NCBI RefSeq assembly: GCF_023502425.1
Contig: NZ_JAMFMA010000002.1
Coordinates: forward strand, 1,106,352-1,170,351
Direction of reading: 5' to 3'
DNA: 64,000 nt
Origin: Flagellimonas spongiicola
GTDB lineage: Bacteria; Bacteroidota; Bacteroidia; Flavobacteriales; Flavobacteriaceae
Shown: positions 1 through 9,163 of the stretch, one piece after another
How positions within the stretch are numbered: position 1 is the stretch's first letter
How the letters are laid out: every line of letters begins with the position of its first letter
Translations under genes and position numbers: made by a program
The notes under the pieces: model-generated
Seen by the model: only the letters and a program-made list of their open reading frames with translations
The model's database searches: none
What the model was told of the DNA's origin: nothing

Positions 1-2489
1 GTTGTTGAAACCAACACATCAAATTCACCGTTCATGAAACCAATCATCAGCTGTTCCAATTTCTTGCCCTCCATTTGACCATGTCCAATACCTATTTTGG
101 CATCGGGCACCAGCCGTTGTATCATTCCAGCTACTTCTTTTATATTTTCTATACGGTTATGGATAAAGAATACTTGCCCGCCTCTTTGAATTTCATAGGA
201 AACAGCGTCACGTATAATTTCTTCGTTAAAACGAATAACCCTACTTTCAATGGGATATCGGTTTGGTGGCGGGGTATTGATTACGGATAAATCCCTGGCG
301 GCCATCAAACTGAATTGAAGCGTTCTAGGTATAGGTGTAGCCGTCAATGTCAAGACATCCACATTTTCCTTGATGGATTTTAATTTGTCCTTCACCGACA
401 CACCGAATTTTTGCTCCTCGTCCACAATGAGCAATCCAAGATCCTTGAATTGTACGTTTTTATTGACCAGTTGATGTGTGCCGATAATAATATCGATTTT
501 CCCAGTTGCCAATCGTTCAAGAATGTCCCTTTTTTCCTTTGCAGTCCTAAAGCGATTCAGATAATCTACACTTACCGGCAAATCCCCTAGACGTTTTTTA
601 AAGGTATTGTTATGCTGAAAAGCCAATATGGTGGTGGGTACCAAAATAGCCACTTGTTTTCCGTTGTCCACCGCTTTAAAAGCAGCTCTTATGGCCACCT
701 CGGTTTTCCCAAACCCAACATCCCCACAGATAAGTCGGTCCATTGGGCGTTCACTCTCCATGTCCCGCTTTACATCTTGAGTTGACTTCTCCTGATCGGG
801 GGTGTCTTCATAAATGAAAGAGGCTTCCAGCTCATGCTGTAAATAGCTGTCGGGAGCATATTGGAACCCTTTTTCAAGGCGTCTTTTGGCATATACTTTA
901 ATGAGGTCAAAAGCAATTTTCTTGACCCTGCTTTTAGTTTTTTGTTTCAGCTTTTTCCAAGCTGCGGATCCTAATTTGTAGATTTTAGGAACTGCGCCGT
1001 CCTTGCCATTGAACTTTGATATTTTATGCAGGGAATGAATACTGACATAAAGGATGTCCCGGTCACCATACACTAATTTAATGGCTTCTTGTTTTTTTCC
1101 TTCCACATCAATTTTTTGCAATCCGCCAAACTTTCCAATACCATGGTCAATATGGGTCACATAGTCTCCAATCTCCAGTTTATTGAGCTCCTTGAGTGTA
1201 ATGGCCTGTTTTTTGGCGTAACCATTTTTCAATTGGAACTTATGGTAACGTTCAAAGATTTGATGATCCGTATAACAAGCCAGCTTTAAGGTGTGGTCAA
1301 TAAATCCTTGGTAAATAGGAAAAACCACCGTTTTGTAATGCACTTCTTGTTCAATATCCTGAAAAATATCATTGAAACGTTTTGCCTGTTGTTCAGTAGC
1401 GCAGAAAATAAAATTGGAATATCCCTTACTATGATTGTCGTTGAGGTTTTCTATCAACAAATCAAACTTTTTGTTGAAAGCAGGTTGTGGCTTGGTGTTG
1501 AAATCAATTGTTTCTTTGCCAAGTTTCTCCTCAACGTTCACAGATTTAGATTCGATTTCAACAAGCTTGAATTGACCCAACTGGGATTTCAACAGCGAGG
1601 AAGTGACGAAAAGTTCCTCTGGCTTGGAATGCTTGATTTCCTCGCTTAACGCTTTGAAATTGTCCTCGGCTTTTTCAAAAAAGGAATCGATTCGCGCATA
1701 GACCAAATCCAAGTGTTTCGCGAAAATCACCGTTTTTGGCGAGATGTATTTCAAGAAACTCTCCCTTGTTTCTTGAAGGAACTTATTCTCTACATTTGGA
1801 ATGATGGTGATTTTCTTCACCTTGTCGGTGGAAAGCTGTGTTTCCACATCAAAAGTCCGGATACTGTCCACTTCGTCCCCAAAAAACTCGATGCGGTAAG
1901 GTTCATCATGAGAAAACGAAAAGACATCCACGATGCCACCGCGCACGGAAAATTCCCCTGGTTCGGTTACAAAATCAACCCTTTTGAATTGATATTCAAA
2001 CAGTACTTCGTTTAAAAAATCCAGGGAAAGCGTATCCTCCAACTTGATTTTGAGCGTGTTTTTATCAAGTTCTTTTCTAGTGACCACTTTTTCGAACAAT
2101 GCATCCGGATAGGTGATGATCACTGCTGGTTTTTTTCTGGAATTGATACGATTCAGAACTTCGGCCCTTAACAGTACATTGGCATTGTCCGTTTCTTCAA
2201 TTTGATAGGGTCTACGATAGCTGCCTGGATAAAAAAGCACATCTTTCTCGCGAATCAATTGTTCCAAATCATTTAGATAGTATGCCGCTTCTTCTTTGTC
2301 GTTTAACAAAACCAAAAAGGGTAAATCGGATTGATTGAAAAGGGAAGCTATGGTGAAGGAGAGTGCTGAACCGGTAAGTCCACGAGCTTCAATTTGGACT
2401 ACCTCTGTTTGGGATTGGTTAATAGTATCCTGCAGTTTCCCGATTTGGGGAGACTGTTCAAACAATTGGGAAACGGACGATTTGGTCAA
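1..2489 (-). CDS. mfd: Transcription-repair coupling factor Mfd (5' part; runs off left edge)
   Basis: Mfd removes RNA polymerase stalled at DNA lesions and recruits UvrA; it is a cytoplasmic superfamily 2 translocase. The reading frame is open from the left edge up to 2489, giving 829 codons out of the roughly 1,120-1,150 usual for the family, so the last quarter is outside the window. Visible in order: UvrB-like N-terminal part, an RNAP-interaction/CarD-like segment with GDYVTHIDHGIGKFGG near residue 445, Walker A GDVGFGKTE near residue 590, the DEEQ box (VDEEQKFG) near residue 690, and LTATPIPRT after it. No ATG fits; the most likely start is TTG at 2489, giving LTKSSVSQLFEQSP, which matches the family N-terminus in flavobacteria. 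It lies upstream of nothing co-directional except the PdeM/helicase pair, 94 bases away. Confidence 0.95.
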   Translation of the reverse strand, partial: MTKSSVSQLFEQSPQIGKLQDTINQSQTEVVQIEARGLTGSALSFTIASLFNQSDLPFLVLLNDKEEAAYYLNDLEQLIREKDVLFYPGSYRRPYQIEETDNANVLLRAEVLNRINSRKKPAVIITYPDALFEKVVTRKELDKNTLKIKLEDTLSLDFLNEVLFEYQFKRVDFVTEPGEFSVRGGIVDVFSFSHDEPYRIEFFGDEVDSIRTFDVETQLSTDKVKKITIIPNVENKFLQETRESFLKYISPKTVIFAKHLDLVYARIDSFFEKAEDNFKALSEEIKHSKPEELFVTSSLLKSQLGQFKLVEIESKSVNVEEKLGKETIDFNTKPQPAFNKKFDLLIENLNDNHSKGYSNFIFCATEQQAKRFNDIFQDIEQEVHYKTVVFPIYQGFIDHTLKLACYTDHQIFERYHKFQLKNGYAKKQAITLKELNKLEIGDYVTHIDHGIGKFGGLQKIDVEGKKQEAIKLVYGDRDILYVSIHSLHKISKFNGKDGAVPKIYKLGSAAWKKLKQKTKSRVKKIAFDLIKVYAKRRLEKGFQYAPDSYLQHELEASFIYEDTPDQEKSTQDVKRDMESERPMDRLICGDVGFGKTEVAIRAAFKAVDNGKQVAILVPTTILAFQHNNTFKKRLGDLPVSVDYLNRFRTAKEKRDILERLATGKIDIIIGTHQLVNKNVQFKDLGLLIVDEEQKFGVSVKDKLKSIKENVDVLTLTATPIPRTLQFSLMAARDLSVINTPPPNRYPIESRVIRFNEEIIRDAVSYEIQRGGQVFFIHNRIENIKEVAGMIQRLVPDAKIGIGHGQMEGKKLEQLMIGFMNGEFDVLVST

Positions 2490-2505
2490 TCCTGGAAATT
2501 TGTTG

Positions 2506-2513
2506 CAAATATA
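2506..2513 (-). promoter_or_regulatory. Candidate -7 promoter element of mfd
   Basis: On the minus strand this reads TATATTTG, matching the Bacteroidota sigma-A -7 consensus TAnnTTTG. It sits 17 bases upstream of the proposed TTG start, which would leave a 5' leader of only about ten nucleotides. I see no convincing TTTG at the -33 position, so this is a one-box match. Confidence 0.4.
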
Positions 2514-2583
2514 AAGTGAAGTCTATTGGGTTACAATGCTTCCTAAAAATTTATCAGCAAGATCAATTAAGGTCTGGTATTGA

Positions 2584-3216
2584 CTATACTTGAATCACTT
2601 CATCTTCTACAATGGCAAAAACCTTGTCCCCTTTTTTAGGATGCAAAGTATGCGTACCAGTAAATGCCCCAAAAGCAGGAAAAATAAGCTGATTTTGGGA
2701 TTGAAAGAAACACGCAAGTCTTAAATTTTGGCGGCCAAACCCCCTTAATCTAATGGCTGGATGAATATGTCCGCAAAAATTAAATAGCCCATCTCTTTGT
2801 TCAGGATGATGGGTAAGTAAAAACCCTTCAACCACAAGTTCGTTGTAAATGGGGATGCCGAGTTGTTCAAATTTTAAGGGGGAAATAATATCATGATTCC
2901 CAGAGACCAATATCAGTTCCGAAGGAGTTTTAGCTACCCAGTTTTCAAACAGGTCCCATTCCTTGTTTAGTGAAGAGTGGAACAAATCCCCTAAAAAACA
3001 GATTTGAAAAGGTTCAAATTCGGCCACGATTTGATCCAAGAGGACATAGTTCTTGTGGATGGCCTTACGTGGAACCGCCGCGCCAAACTTTCTAAAATGT
3101 GCCACCTTACCCAAATGCACATCACTGATCAACAGCATGGATTTCTCCTTCCAAAAAAGACCCCCCAACGGATGAAGTACAAACTCCTGACCTAAAATTT
3201 GTATTTCTTGTGTCAT
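2584..3216 (-). CDS. pdeM: PdeM-type metallophosphoesterase (ligase-associated DNA damage response endonuclease)
   Basis: A 210-residue calcineurin-like phosphoesterase. The metal-binding motifs are all present in order: DVHLGK (residues 32-37), GDLFHS (about 76), GNHD (about 107), THHPE (about 136) and GHIHP (about 148). The family is known as PdeM, the nuclease partner of a four-gene ligase-associated DNA repair set (ligase, exonuclease, DEXH helicase, PdeM). The ATG start at 3216 overlaps the stop of the upstream helicase by four bases (ATGA), so the two are translationally coupled. The exonuclease and ligase members are not in this window. Function as a DNA repair nuclease is inferred from the family and from the coupling. 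Confidence 0.9.
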   Translation of the reverse strand: MTQEIQILGQEFVLHPLGGLFWKEKSMLLISDVHLGKVAHFRKFGAAVPRKAIHKNYVLLDQIVAEFEPFQICFLGDLFHSSLNKEWDLFENWVAKTPSELILVSGNHDIISPLKFEQLGIPIYNELVVEGFLLTHHPEQRDGLFNFCGHIHPAIRLRGFGRQNLRLACFFQSQNQLIFPAFGAFTGTHTLHPKKGDKVFAIVEDEVIQV

Positions 3217-5660
3217 TTGGTCAACAGTTTAGTCATTCGTTTGATACGATCGGCCAGTTTTTCATTTGATAACTTTTCACGCAATCGGTCTGTGATAATC
3301 GGAAAGGAAAAAGGGGTAGGATTGGTACATTGTTTCCAAATAATTTCTTGCCGACCAATACGCTCTAAGGCCAAACGCAGCCGCCCTTCCTCTAATTGAT
3401 GCTCAAACGTCTCTGTAAACGCTTGTTGGTATAGCAGATTGTCGTCTTCAATGTCTTTAAATACATCGAACAACAATTGGGAACTACTTTGGAGGTGCTT
3501 CATTTTTACCCCTTTTTCAGGGTAGCCCGTAAAGACCATGCCACTAATCACGGCAATATCCCTAAATTTTCTTCGGGCCATTTCATTGGAATTTAAACTC
3601 TTTTGCAAATCTGACAGCATATAACCAGGGGTAAAGAGGTTATTGTCTAAAACAGCAGCTATGTCTATGGATTTATCGGACAGTAACTCAAAACCATAAT
3701 CGTTGAACGCTAATGAGCAGGTGATAGGACTTAACAGGCTTATGCGATATGCCAAAAGACTACTCATTCCTTCATGGATGGCCCTACCTTCAAATGGATA
3801 AAAAATATGATGGTAGCCATCATTGGTTTTAAAGGTCTCAATGAGGAACTGATCCGGTTGTGGCACAATACTCTCTTCTCTTTGTTTGGCAAACATTGGA
3901 GCTAGAGCCCTAATCTCTGGAGCCTGGGTGTCAAGTGCTTGTTCGGCCGAATACAGTTCCTGACGAAGTAGTTCGGACATTTTAGCAGAAAAACTCAGTC
4001 GTCCGCCCATCCATGAAGGAATCTTGTTGCTTCTTTTTGGGGAATTTCGCACTTGGGCAGTCATTCCCTTTATTCTAATGAATTCCAAATTTCGTCCCGC
4101 AAAGGTGAAGACATCACCAGGGTTCATTTTGGAAATAAAAGACTCTTCAATGGTGCCTATGTATCCCCCTTTTTGATAGCGTACGGACAAGCTGGCGTCT
4201 CCAACAATAGTTCCAATTTGAAAACGATGGCGCCTAGCAATGGACAACAGATTCACTTTGAACTTGCCATCTTCCGTAACTTCTACTTTTTTGTATTCAT
4301 CATAGCTTTTTAAACTTTGGCTTCCCATGACCAAAAAATTCAATAACCATTGCCAGATATCATGTGTCAATGTTTGAAAACAAAACGTCTGTTTCACTTC
4401 ATTGAAGATTTCATCGGGATAAAACCCATCAGAAACAGCTAAAGTGGTTAGGTATTGGATAAGAACATCATAACTGTTCAAATAGGGTGTTCTATCTTCT
4501 ACTGCTGCATTCAAAACTGCTTTTTGCATGGCCGAAGCTTCAATCAGTTCAATGGCATGTGTAGGTAAAAAGTAGATGACACTTTCCTTCCCCGGTCTAT
4601 GACCACTCCTGCCAGCACGTTGTAGAAAACGAGCTACGCCTTTAGGTCCGCCAATCTGAACTACGGTTTCAACTGGTGCAAAATCCACTCCTAGGTCTAA
4701 ACTGGAGGTACAGACAACCGCTTTAAGGCTTTCATTGCGTATGGCTTGCTCCACCCAAAGTCGAGTATCCTTATTGATGCTGCCATGGTGCATGGCAATC
4801 TCCCCCGCATATTCAGGATGTTTTTCAAGGATTTTTTGAAACCAAATTTCACATTGGCCGCGGGTATTGGTAAAAAGCAGAGTGGTTTTACTGTTGTTGA
4901 TGATTGGTACAACTTCTTCCAAGAGGTGTAATCCTAAATGGCCTCTCCAGGGAAATGTTTCCATTTTGGAAGGAATAATACTCTTGACGGCAATTTTTTT
5001 GTTCAAATTGGCCTTTATCAAAACTGAATTTGCCAATTGCGGTGAAGATGGCCCTAGTAAAACTTCTCTTGCTTGTTCTAGATTGCCAATAGTTGCGGAT
5101 ATGCCCCAAATTCTCAGATTGGGACAAATGGTTTTTAATCGCGACAATCCTAATTCCATTTGAACTCCTCTTTTGGAGCCCAATAATTCATGCCATTCAT
5201 CCACTACTATTGCGGAACAGTTTTTAAAAACAGTTTTATAGCCTTTTGATGATAAGAGCAAATGCAAACTTTCAGGTGTTGTGATCAATAGATCCGGCAT
5301 GGACTTTTTTTGTCTAGCCCTTTCCGATGTCGTGGTATCACCAGTACGGATTCCAACCGTCATTTGCGTTTCCAAATCCTTTGTAATGCGCTCTGCAGAC
5401 TGTCTAATTTCTTGGGATAAAGCTCTTAACGGGGTTATCCAGATGGCTTTTAGTCCCTTTTTATGCTTGGTTTTGTAGCCAGGGTTTCTGTTGATGTAAT
5501 CCAAAACTATGGGAAACCACAATGCGTAGGTTTTACCACTACCCGTTGGTGCGTTCAGTAATCCGTGCTTGCCATCCAAAAACGCACCCCAAGATTGTTT
5601 TTGGAATGGAAAAGGTGACCAACCTTGCTGTTGAAACCAAGACTCAGCGATATGATACAA
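3213..5660 (-). CDS. Ligase-associated DNA damage response DEXH-box helicase (Lhr-like)
   Basis: An 815-residue superfamily 2 helicase, close to the usual length for the Lhr-like ligase-associated family. Walker A is APTGSGKT at residues 37-44, the DEXH box is DEWH near residue 153, motif V-like TSSLDLGVDF and motif VI QRAGRSGHRPG lie near residues 320-350, and the C-terminal half carries the winged-helix and Lhr-type extension. The start at 5660 is TTG; no ATG is available nearby and a CTG five codons upstream is a less likely alternative. The gene is first in a two-gene operon with pdeM (4-base overlap) and is divergent from the TerB-like gene. The role in double-strand or interstrand damage repair is known only by family association. 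Confidence 0.93.
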   Translation of the reverse strand: MYHIAESWFQQQGWSPFPFQKQSWGAFLDGKHGLLNAPTGSGKTYALWFPIVLDYINRNPGYKTKHKKGLKAIWITPLRALSQEIRQSAERITKDLETQMTVGIRTGDTTTSERARQKKSMPDLLITTPESLHLLLSSKGYKTVFKNCSAIVVDEWHELLGSKRGVQMELGLSRLKTICPNLRIWGISATIGNLEQAREVLLGPSSPQLANSVLIKANLNKKIAVKSIIPSKMETFPWRGHLGLHLLEEVVPIINNSKTTLLFTNTRGQCEIWFQKILEKHPEYAGEIAMHHGSINKDTRLWVEQAIRNESLKAVVCTSSLDLGVDFAPVETVVQIGGPKGVARFLQRAGRSGHRPGKESVIYFLPTHAIELIEASAMQKAVLNAAVEDRTPYLNSYDVLIQYLTTLAVSDGFYPDEIFNEVKQTFCFQTLTHDIWQWLLNFLVMGSQSLKSYDEYKKVEVTEDGKFKVNLLSIARRHRFQIGTIVGDASLSVRYQKGGYIGTIEESFISKMNPGDVFTFAGRNLEFIRIKGMTAQVRNSPKRSNKIPSWMGGRLSFSAKMSELLRQELYSAEQALDTQAPEIRALAPMFAKQREESIVPQPDQFLIETFKTNDGYHHIFYPFEGRAIHEGMSSLLAYRISLLSPITCSLAFNDYGFELLSDKSIDIAAVLDNNLFTPGYMLSDLQKSLNSNEMARRKFRDIAVISGMVFTGYPEKGVKMKHLQSSSQLLFDVFKDIEDDNLLYQQAFTETFEHQLEEGRLRLALERIGRQEIIWKQCTNPTPFSFPIITDRLREKLSNEKLADRIKRMTKLLTK

Positions 5661-5757
5661 TTCGGATTTTTCCAGTGGTTGCGTTTATGAAAATTACAAG
5701 CGGAAAGAAAATTACAATTTCTTTTGGGGATAATTTTACCGTCCTTGGTTTAAGATT

Positions 5758-5765
5758 TATATTTG
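5758..5765 (+). promoter_or_regulatory. Candidate -7 promoter element for the TerB-like gene
   Basis: TATATTTG matches TAnnTTTG and lies 18 bases before the ATG at 5784, which implies a very short leader. A correctly spaced -33 TTTG was not seen. Confidence 0.35.
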
Positions 5766-5783
5766 CCCAACAAATTTTAGTGT

Positions 5784-6206
5784 ATGCCCATTTTAGATCT
5801 ATACGAGCACAGCGAGCAAAAAAGAAACTTGGCCCATTTTGCCACTTTGGCAAGTTTGGCTGCTGCTGATGGTATCATTACCGATGACGAAAAAGCCGTT
5901 CTGGACAAATTTGCATTTCGATTGAACATCTCTGATGCAGATTATAAGGAGGTAATGAAAAAGGAGAACAAATATCCGATTGAAACACCACATAGCTCAG
6001 AAAGAAGATTGATGCGTTTATTCGATTTCTTTGGAATGGCATTGGCCGATAAAAATCTGGACGATGCGCAGAAGGAAATGATAGTGAAGTACGCCGTTGG
6101 ACTGGGCTATTCTCCTGAAAATGCAGAGAAGTTGGTAAACAAATCCATTGCGATTTTCACGGGTAAAATCGACTTCGAGGACTATATGTTCTTAATGGAA
6201 AAGTAA
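5784..6206 (+). CDS. TerB-family protein (tellurite-resistance/DUF533-like helical domain)
   Basis: A 140-residue soluble all-alpha protein. Residues 15-125 match the TerB-like pattern: a first helix with ATLASLAAADGIITDDE, where the acidic run after AADG is the metal-binding signature of the fold, then an RLMRLFDFFGMALADKNLD segment that repeats the helix-acidic loop arrangement. No signal peptide or membrane segment. TerB-like proteins are widespread and often have nothing to do with tellurite; no other ter genes are nearby, so I do not infer resistance. Its stop codon is directly adjacent to that of the convergent fbp gene, with no intergenic base between them. Confidence 0.8.
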   Translation: MPILDLYEHSEQKRNLAHFATLASLAAADGIITDDEKAVLDKFAFRLNISDADYKEVMKKENKYPIETPHSSERRLMRLFDFFGMALADKNLDDAQKEMIVKYAVGLGYSPENAEKLVNKSIAIFTGKIDFEDYMFLMEK

Positions 6207-7211
6207 TTAGGATTTGGCCATGAATTCTTCGGCCTTTTCCACCATATTCTTGCTTCCACAGAAAAAAGGAACACGTTCGTGGAGTTCGGTAGGTTGAATC
6301 TCCATGATTCTTTGGTGCCCATCACTGGCCAATCCATTGGCTTGTTCTGCTAAAAATGCCATTGGATTGCATTCGTACAGTAGACGCAGCTTCCCTTTTT
6401 GGGCCTTACTGCTCTTAGGATACATATAAATTCCTCCTTTGATCATGTTTCTATGGAAATCGGAAACCAATGATCCAATATATCTACTGGTATACGGTCT
6501 ATCCCCTTCTTCTTTTTGACAATACTTGATGTAGTCCTTGACGCCTTGGGGAAAATGGATATAGTTCCCTTCGTTTACAGAGTAGATTTTGCCATCTTCT
6601 GGGAATTGCATGTTTGGATGGGACAGGTAAAAAGTTCCAATGGCAGGGTTTAAAGTGAAACCGTTTACGCCATGACCGGTGGTATAGACCAACATTGTTG
6701 ATGTTCCATAGATAATGTATCCGGCAGCAACTTGGTTTTTGCCAGGTTGAAGGAAATCATCTAATGTAACCGGTGTCCCAACTGGGGTAATCCTTCTATA
6801 AATCGAAAAGATGGTACCTACCGAAACGTTTACGTCTATATTAGATGAACCATCCAAAGGATCAATGAGCACTACATATTTGTTCTGATGATTTTCATCT
6901 TGACTGTTAATGCTAATAAAGTCATCTTCTTCCTCAGAAGCGATACCGCAAACAATTTCCCTGTTTTTTAATGTTTGTATGAACTTTTCATTGGCCAAGA
7001 CATCGAGCTTTTGCTGATTTTCGCCCTGGATGTTGGTATCACCCGCAGTTCCTAAAATGTCTACAAGACCAGCCTTGTTCACTTCATGGTTTACCACTTT
7101 TGCTGCTAATCGAATGGCATTGATCAATTTGGAAAGTTCCCCAGTGGAATATCGAAATTCAGTTTGGTTTTCAATAATGAATTCACCAAGGGTTTTGTTC
7201 TTGCTCGACAT
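6207..7211 (-). CDS. fbp: Fructose-1,6-bisphosphatase class I
   Basis: Hydrolyses fructose 1,6-bisphosphate to fructose 6-phosphate in gluconeogenesis. The active-site signature [12 protein letters not shown] is at about residues 115-126, preceded by the acidic metal site SEEEDDF, and the C-terminal [15 protein letters not shown] block is intact. The ATG at 7211 ([12 protein letters not shown]) gives 334 residues, the normal family length. A longer frame reaches 7388 but would add 59 atypical residues and run into the divergent GNAT gene, so I reject it. A complete, ordinary housekeeping gene. Confidence 0.96.
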   Translation of the reverse strand: MSSKNKTLGEFIIENQTEFRYSTGELSKLINAIRLAAKVVNHEVNKAGLVDILGTAGDTNIQGENQQKLDVLANEKFIQTLKNREIVCGIASEEEDDFISINSQDENHQNKYVVLIDPLDGSSNIDVNVSVGTIFSIYRRITPVGTPVTLDDFLQPGKNQVAAGYIIYGTSTMLVYTTGHGVNGFTLNPAIGTFYLSHPNMQFPEDGKIYSVNEGNYIHFPQGVKDYIKYCQKEEGDRPYTSRYIGSLVSDFHRNMIKGGIYMYPKSSKAQKGKLRLLYECNPMAFLAEQANGLASDGHQRIMEIQPTELHERVPFFCGSKNMVEKAEEFMAKS

Positions 7212-7299
7212 AGAAAATAGGACTGTTTTATTTGATGGCAAATATCGTTCATTTTGTGATACTATATCGTTTTCGCTTCGATAAAGATTTAGAAATTTA

Positions 7300-7307
7300 T
7301 AACTTTG
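7300..7307 (+). promoter_or_regulatory. Candidate -7 promoter element for the GNAT-lysC unit
   Basis: TAACTTTG matches the Bacteroidota TAnnTTTG -7 element, 18 bases upstream of the GNAT ATG at 7326. It faces the two-gene plus-strand unit (GNAT, aspartate kinase). The -33 element is unclear. Confidence 0.45.
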
Positions 7308-7325
7308 AGTTTTATTTATAACAAT

Positions 7326-7820
7326 ATGGATTTTTTGATTCGAGACGCAAAAAAAGAAGATATGACACAGGTTTTGGAGCTGATTCAAGAGCTGGCATTA
7401 TTTGAAAAGGAACCTAACGCAGTTGAGGTAACTGTTGCAGATTTACAACGTGATGGCTTTGGGGATAAAAAGCTGTTTCACTGCTTTGTTGCTGAAAAGA
7501 TGGACCGATTGGTGGGGATTGCACTTATCTATCCAAGGTATTCCACTTGGAAAGGGCCAGTGGTTCATCTTGAGGACCTTATTGTAGCCAAAGAAATGCG
7601 AGGCAGCGGATTGGGAACAGCGTTGTTGGACCAAGTTGTGAAATATGGACATGATTTGGGCGTTAAAAGAATCAGCTGGGAGGTGTTGGATTGGAATGAA
7701 CCAGCCATCACGTTCTACGAGAAAAAAGGAGCCAATGTTATGCGGGATTGGGATGTGGTACAACTCAATGAAGCCGGCATTAAATCATATGTTGAAGGTT
7801 TAAATGTAACCCTCAATTAA
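7326..7820 (+). CDS. GNAT N-acetyltransferase, SSAT/thialysine-acetyltransferase-like
   Basis: A 164-residue single-domain GNAT protein. The acetyl-CoA binding motif [20 protein letters not shown], is at about residues 90-108, and the C-terminal [14 protein letters not shown] block is typical of diamine/thialysine acetyltransferases of the SAT family. I chose the ATG at 7326 because it gives the family N-terminus ([13 protein letters not shown]); an upstream in-frame TTG at 7305 would overlap the promoter element. It lies 18 bases ahead of the aspartate kinase gene and is probably co-transcribed. The substrate is not deducible beyond amino compound. Confidence 0.85.
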   Translation: MDFLIRDAKKEDMTQVLELIQELALFEKEPNAVEVTVADLQRDGFGDKKLFHCFVAEKMDRLVGIALIYPRYSTWKGPVVHLEDLIVAKEMRGSGLGTALLDQVVKYGHDLGVKRISWEVLDWNEPAITFYEKKGANVMRDWDVVQLNEAGIKSYVEGLNVTLN

Positions 7821-7838
7821 AGGATATAAGAATAACAA

Positions 7839-9086
7839 ATGAGAGTATTCAAGTTTGGAGGAGCATCAGTAAAAGATGCAGATAGTGTTAAGAATGTAGT
7901 AAATGTATTAAAGGAGGTTGGGCATCAGGACACTTTAGTGGTGATTTCAGCAATGGGGAAAACCACGAATGCCATGGAGAAAGTGGTGGCTGCCTATTTT
8001 AGTGATAAATCAGGTGTGTCAAATCAAATCCAGGAGGTGTCGGAGTTCCATGAAATCATACTTTCTGATTTATTCGGAAATGCTTCGCACCCTGTTTATG
8101 CTAAAGTAAAAGCCCTGTTTGATGAAGTAAAGGGCTTCTTAACTTGGAATAAATCTCCAAAAAAGTCATTTGTCTATGATCAAGTTGTAGGTTACGGGGA
8201 ACTGGTTTCAACAACCATTGTTAGCGAATACCTTAATGAAGTTGGCTTATCCAATGATTGGCAAGATGTCCGAAACTTGATCAAAACAGATAACAATTAC
8301 CGTGATGCCAATATCAATTGGGAGTTGACCCAGGATAGCGTATCCAAACTGGACACTTCCAAACTGTACATTACCCAAGGTTTTTTGGGTAGTGACGATA
8401 ACAATTTCACTACCACTTTGGGTAGAGAAGGTTCTGATTACACTGCTGCAATTTTAGCCTATTGTCTTAATGCACAATCCGTCACCATCTGGAAAGATGT
8501 GCCTGGGGTATTGAATGCAGACCCGAGAAATTTTGAAGAAACACAGTTGTTGGATCAGATTTCGTATCGAGAGGCCATAGAATTGGCTTTCTATGGAGCG
8601 TCTGTAATTCACCCAAAAACACTACAACCCCTTCAAAGAAAGGAAATACCCTTGCATGTAAAATCCTTTGTCAATCCCAAGAATAATGGAACTACAGTTG
8701 GTAAGGGGAAAGGTATTTCACCAAAGGTGCCCTGTTTTATAGTTAAAAAAAATCAGGTATTGATTAAACTCTCGTCATTGGACTTTTCTTTCATCGTCGA
8801 AAACAATATCAGTGAGATATTTAAACTGTTCCATGACCATAAGATGAAGGTGGATTTGATCCAAAACTCGGCGATTAGCTTTTCGGTTTGCTTAGATAAC
8901 AAGTTCAATGGATTACAGCCCATGCTGGATAAGCTTAAAAGGCGGTTCAATGTGGTATGTCACGAAGATGTTTCGCTGTATACGATTCGTCATTTTGATG
9001 ACAATGCTGTAAAATCATTACAAAATGGCAGATCGGTTCTTGTGGAACAGCGTGGAAAAGAGACAGTTCAGCTTGTTGTAAAATAA
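7839..9086 (+). CDS. lysC: Aspartate kinase (monofunctional)
   Basis: Catalyses ATP-dependent phosphorylation of aspartate, the first step to lysine, threonine, methionine and diaminopimelate. The N-terminal KFGGASVKDADSV motif (residues 5-17) binds ATP/aspartate; TTLGREGSDYTAAILA (about 191-206) and KDVPGVLNADPR (about 219-230) are kinase-domain signatures. Residues 300-415 form ACT-like regulatory domains. At 415 residues it is a monofunctional enzyme, not the fused ThrA type. Downstream of the GNAT gene with an 18-base gap. Allosteric specificity cannot be read from sequence alone. Confidence 0.92.
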   Translation: MRVFKFGGASVKDADSVKNVVNVLKEVGHQDTLVVISAMGKTTNAMEKVVAAYFSDKSGVSNQIQEVSEFHEIILSDLFGNASHPVYAKVKALFDEVKGFLTWNKSPKKSFVYDQVVGYGELVSTTIVSEYLNEVGLSNDWQDVRNLIKTDNNYRDANINWELTQDSVSKLDTSKLYITQGFLGSDDNNFTTTLGREGSDYTAAILAYCLNAQSVTIWKDVPGVLNADPRNFEETQLLDQISYREAIELAFYGASVIHPKTLQPLQRKEIPLHVKSFVNPKNNGTTVGKGKGISPKVPCFIVKKNQVLIKLSSLDFSFIVENNISEIFKLFHDHKMKVDLIQNSAISFSVCLDNKFNGLQPMLDKLKRRFNVVCHEDVSLYTIRHFDDNAVKSLQNGRSVLVEQRGKETVQLVVK

Positions 9087-9163
9087 AGTCGCTTTCTTGT
9101 AGTACTTCCCCGCAACCCGATAATGGTAATTTTCTATCTTTACGCTTACCTAATATCATTTTT

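Noticed and set aside
1293..2015. Plus-strand open frames of 100-118 codons in the mfd region
   Set aside because: They lie antisense within mfd, whose minus-strand frame is fully explained by family motifs; the antisense translations show no domain or coding-like order.
5784..6206. Tellurite resistance system
   Set aside because: Only one TerB-like gene is present with no terC, terD or terZ neighbour.
7212..7388. N-terminal extension of fbp reaching 7388
   Set aside because: It would add 59 atypical residues, run into the divergent GNAT gene and its promoter element, and make the enzyme longer than the family.
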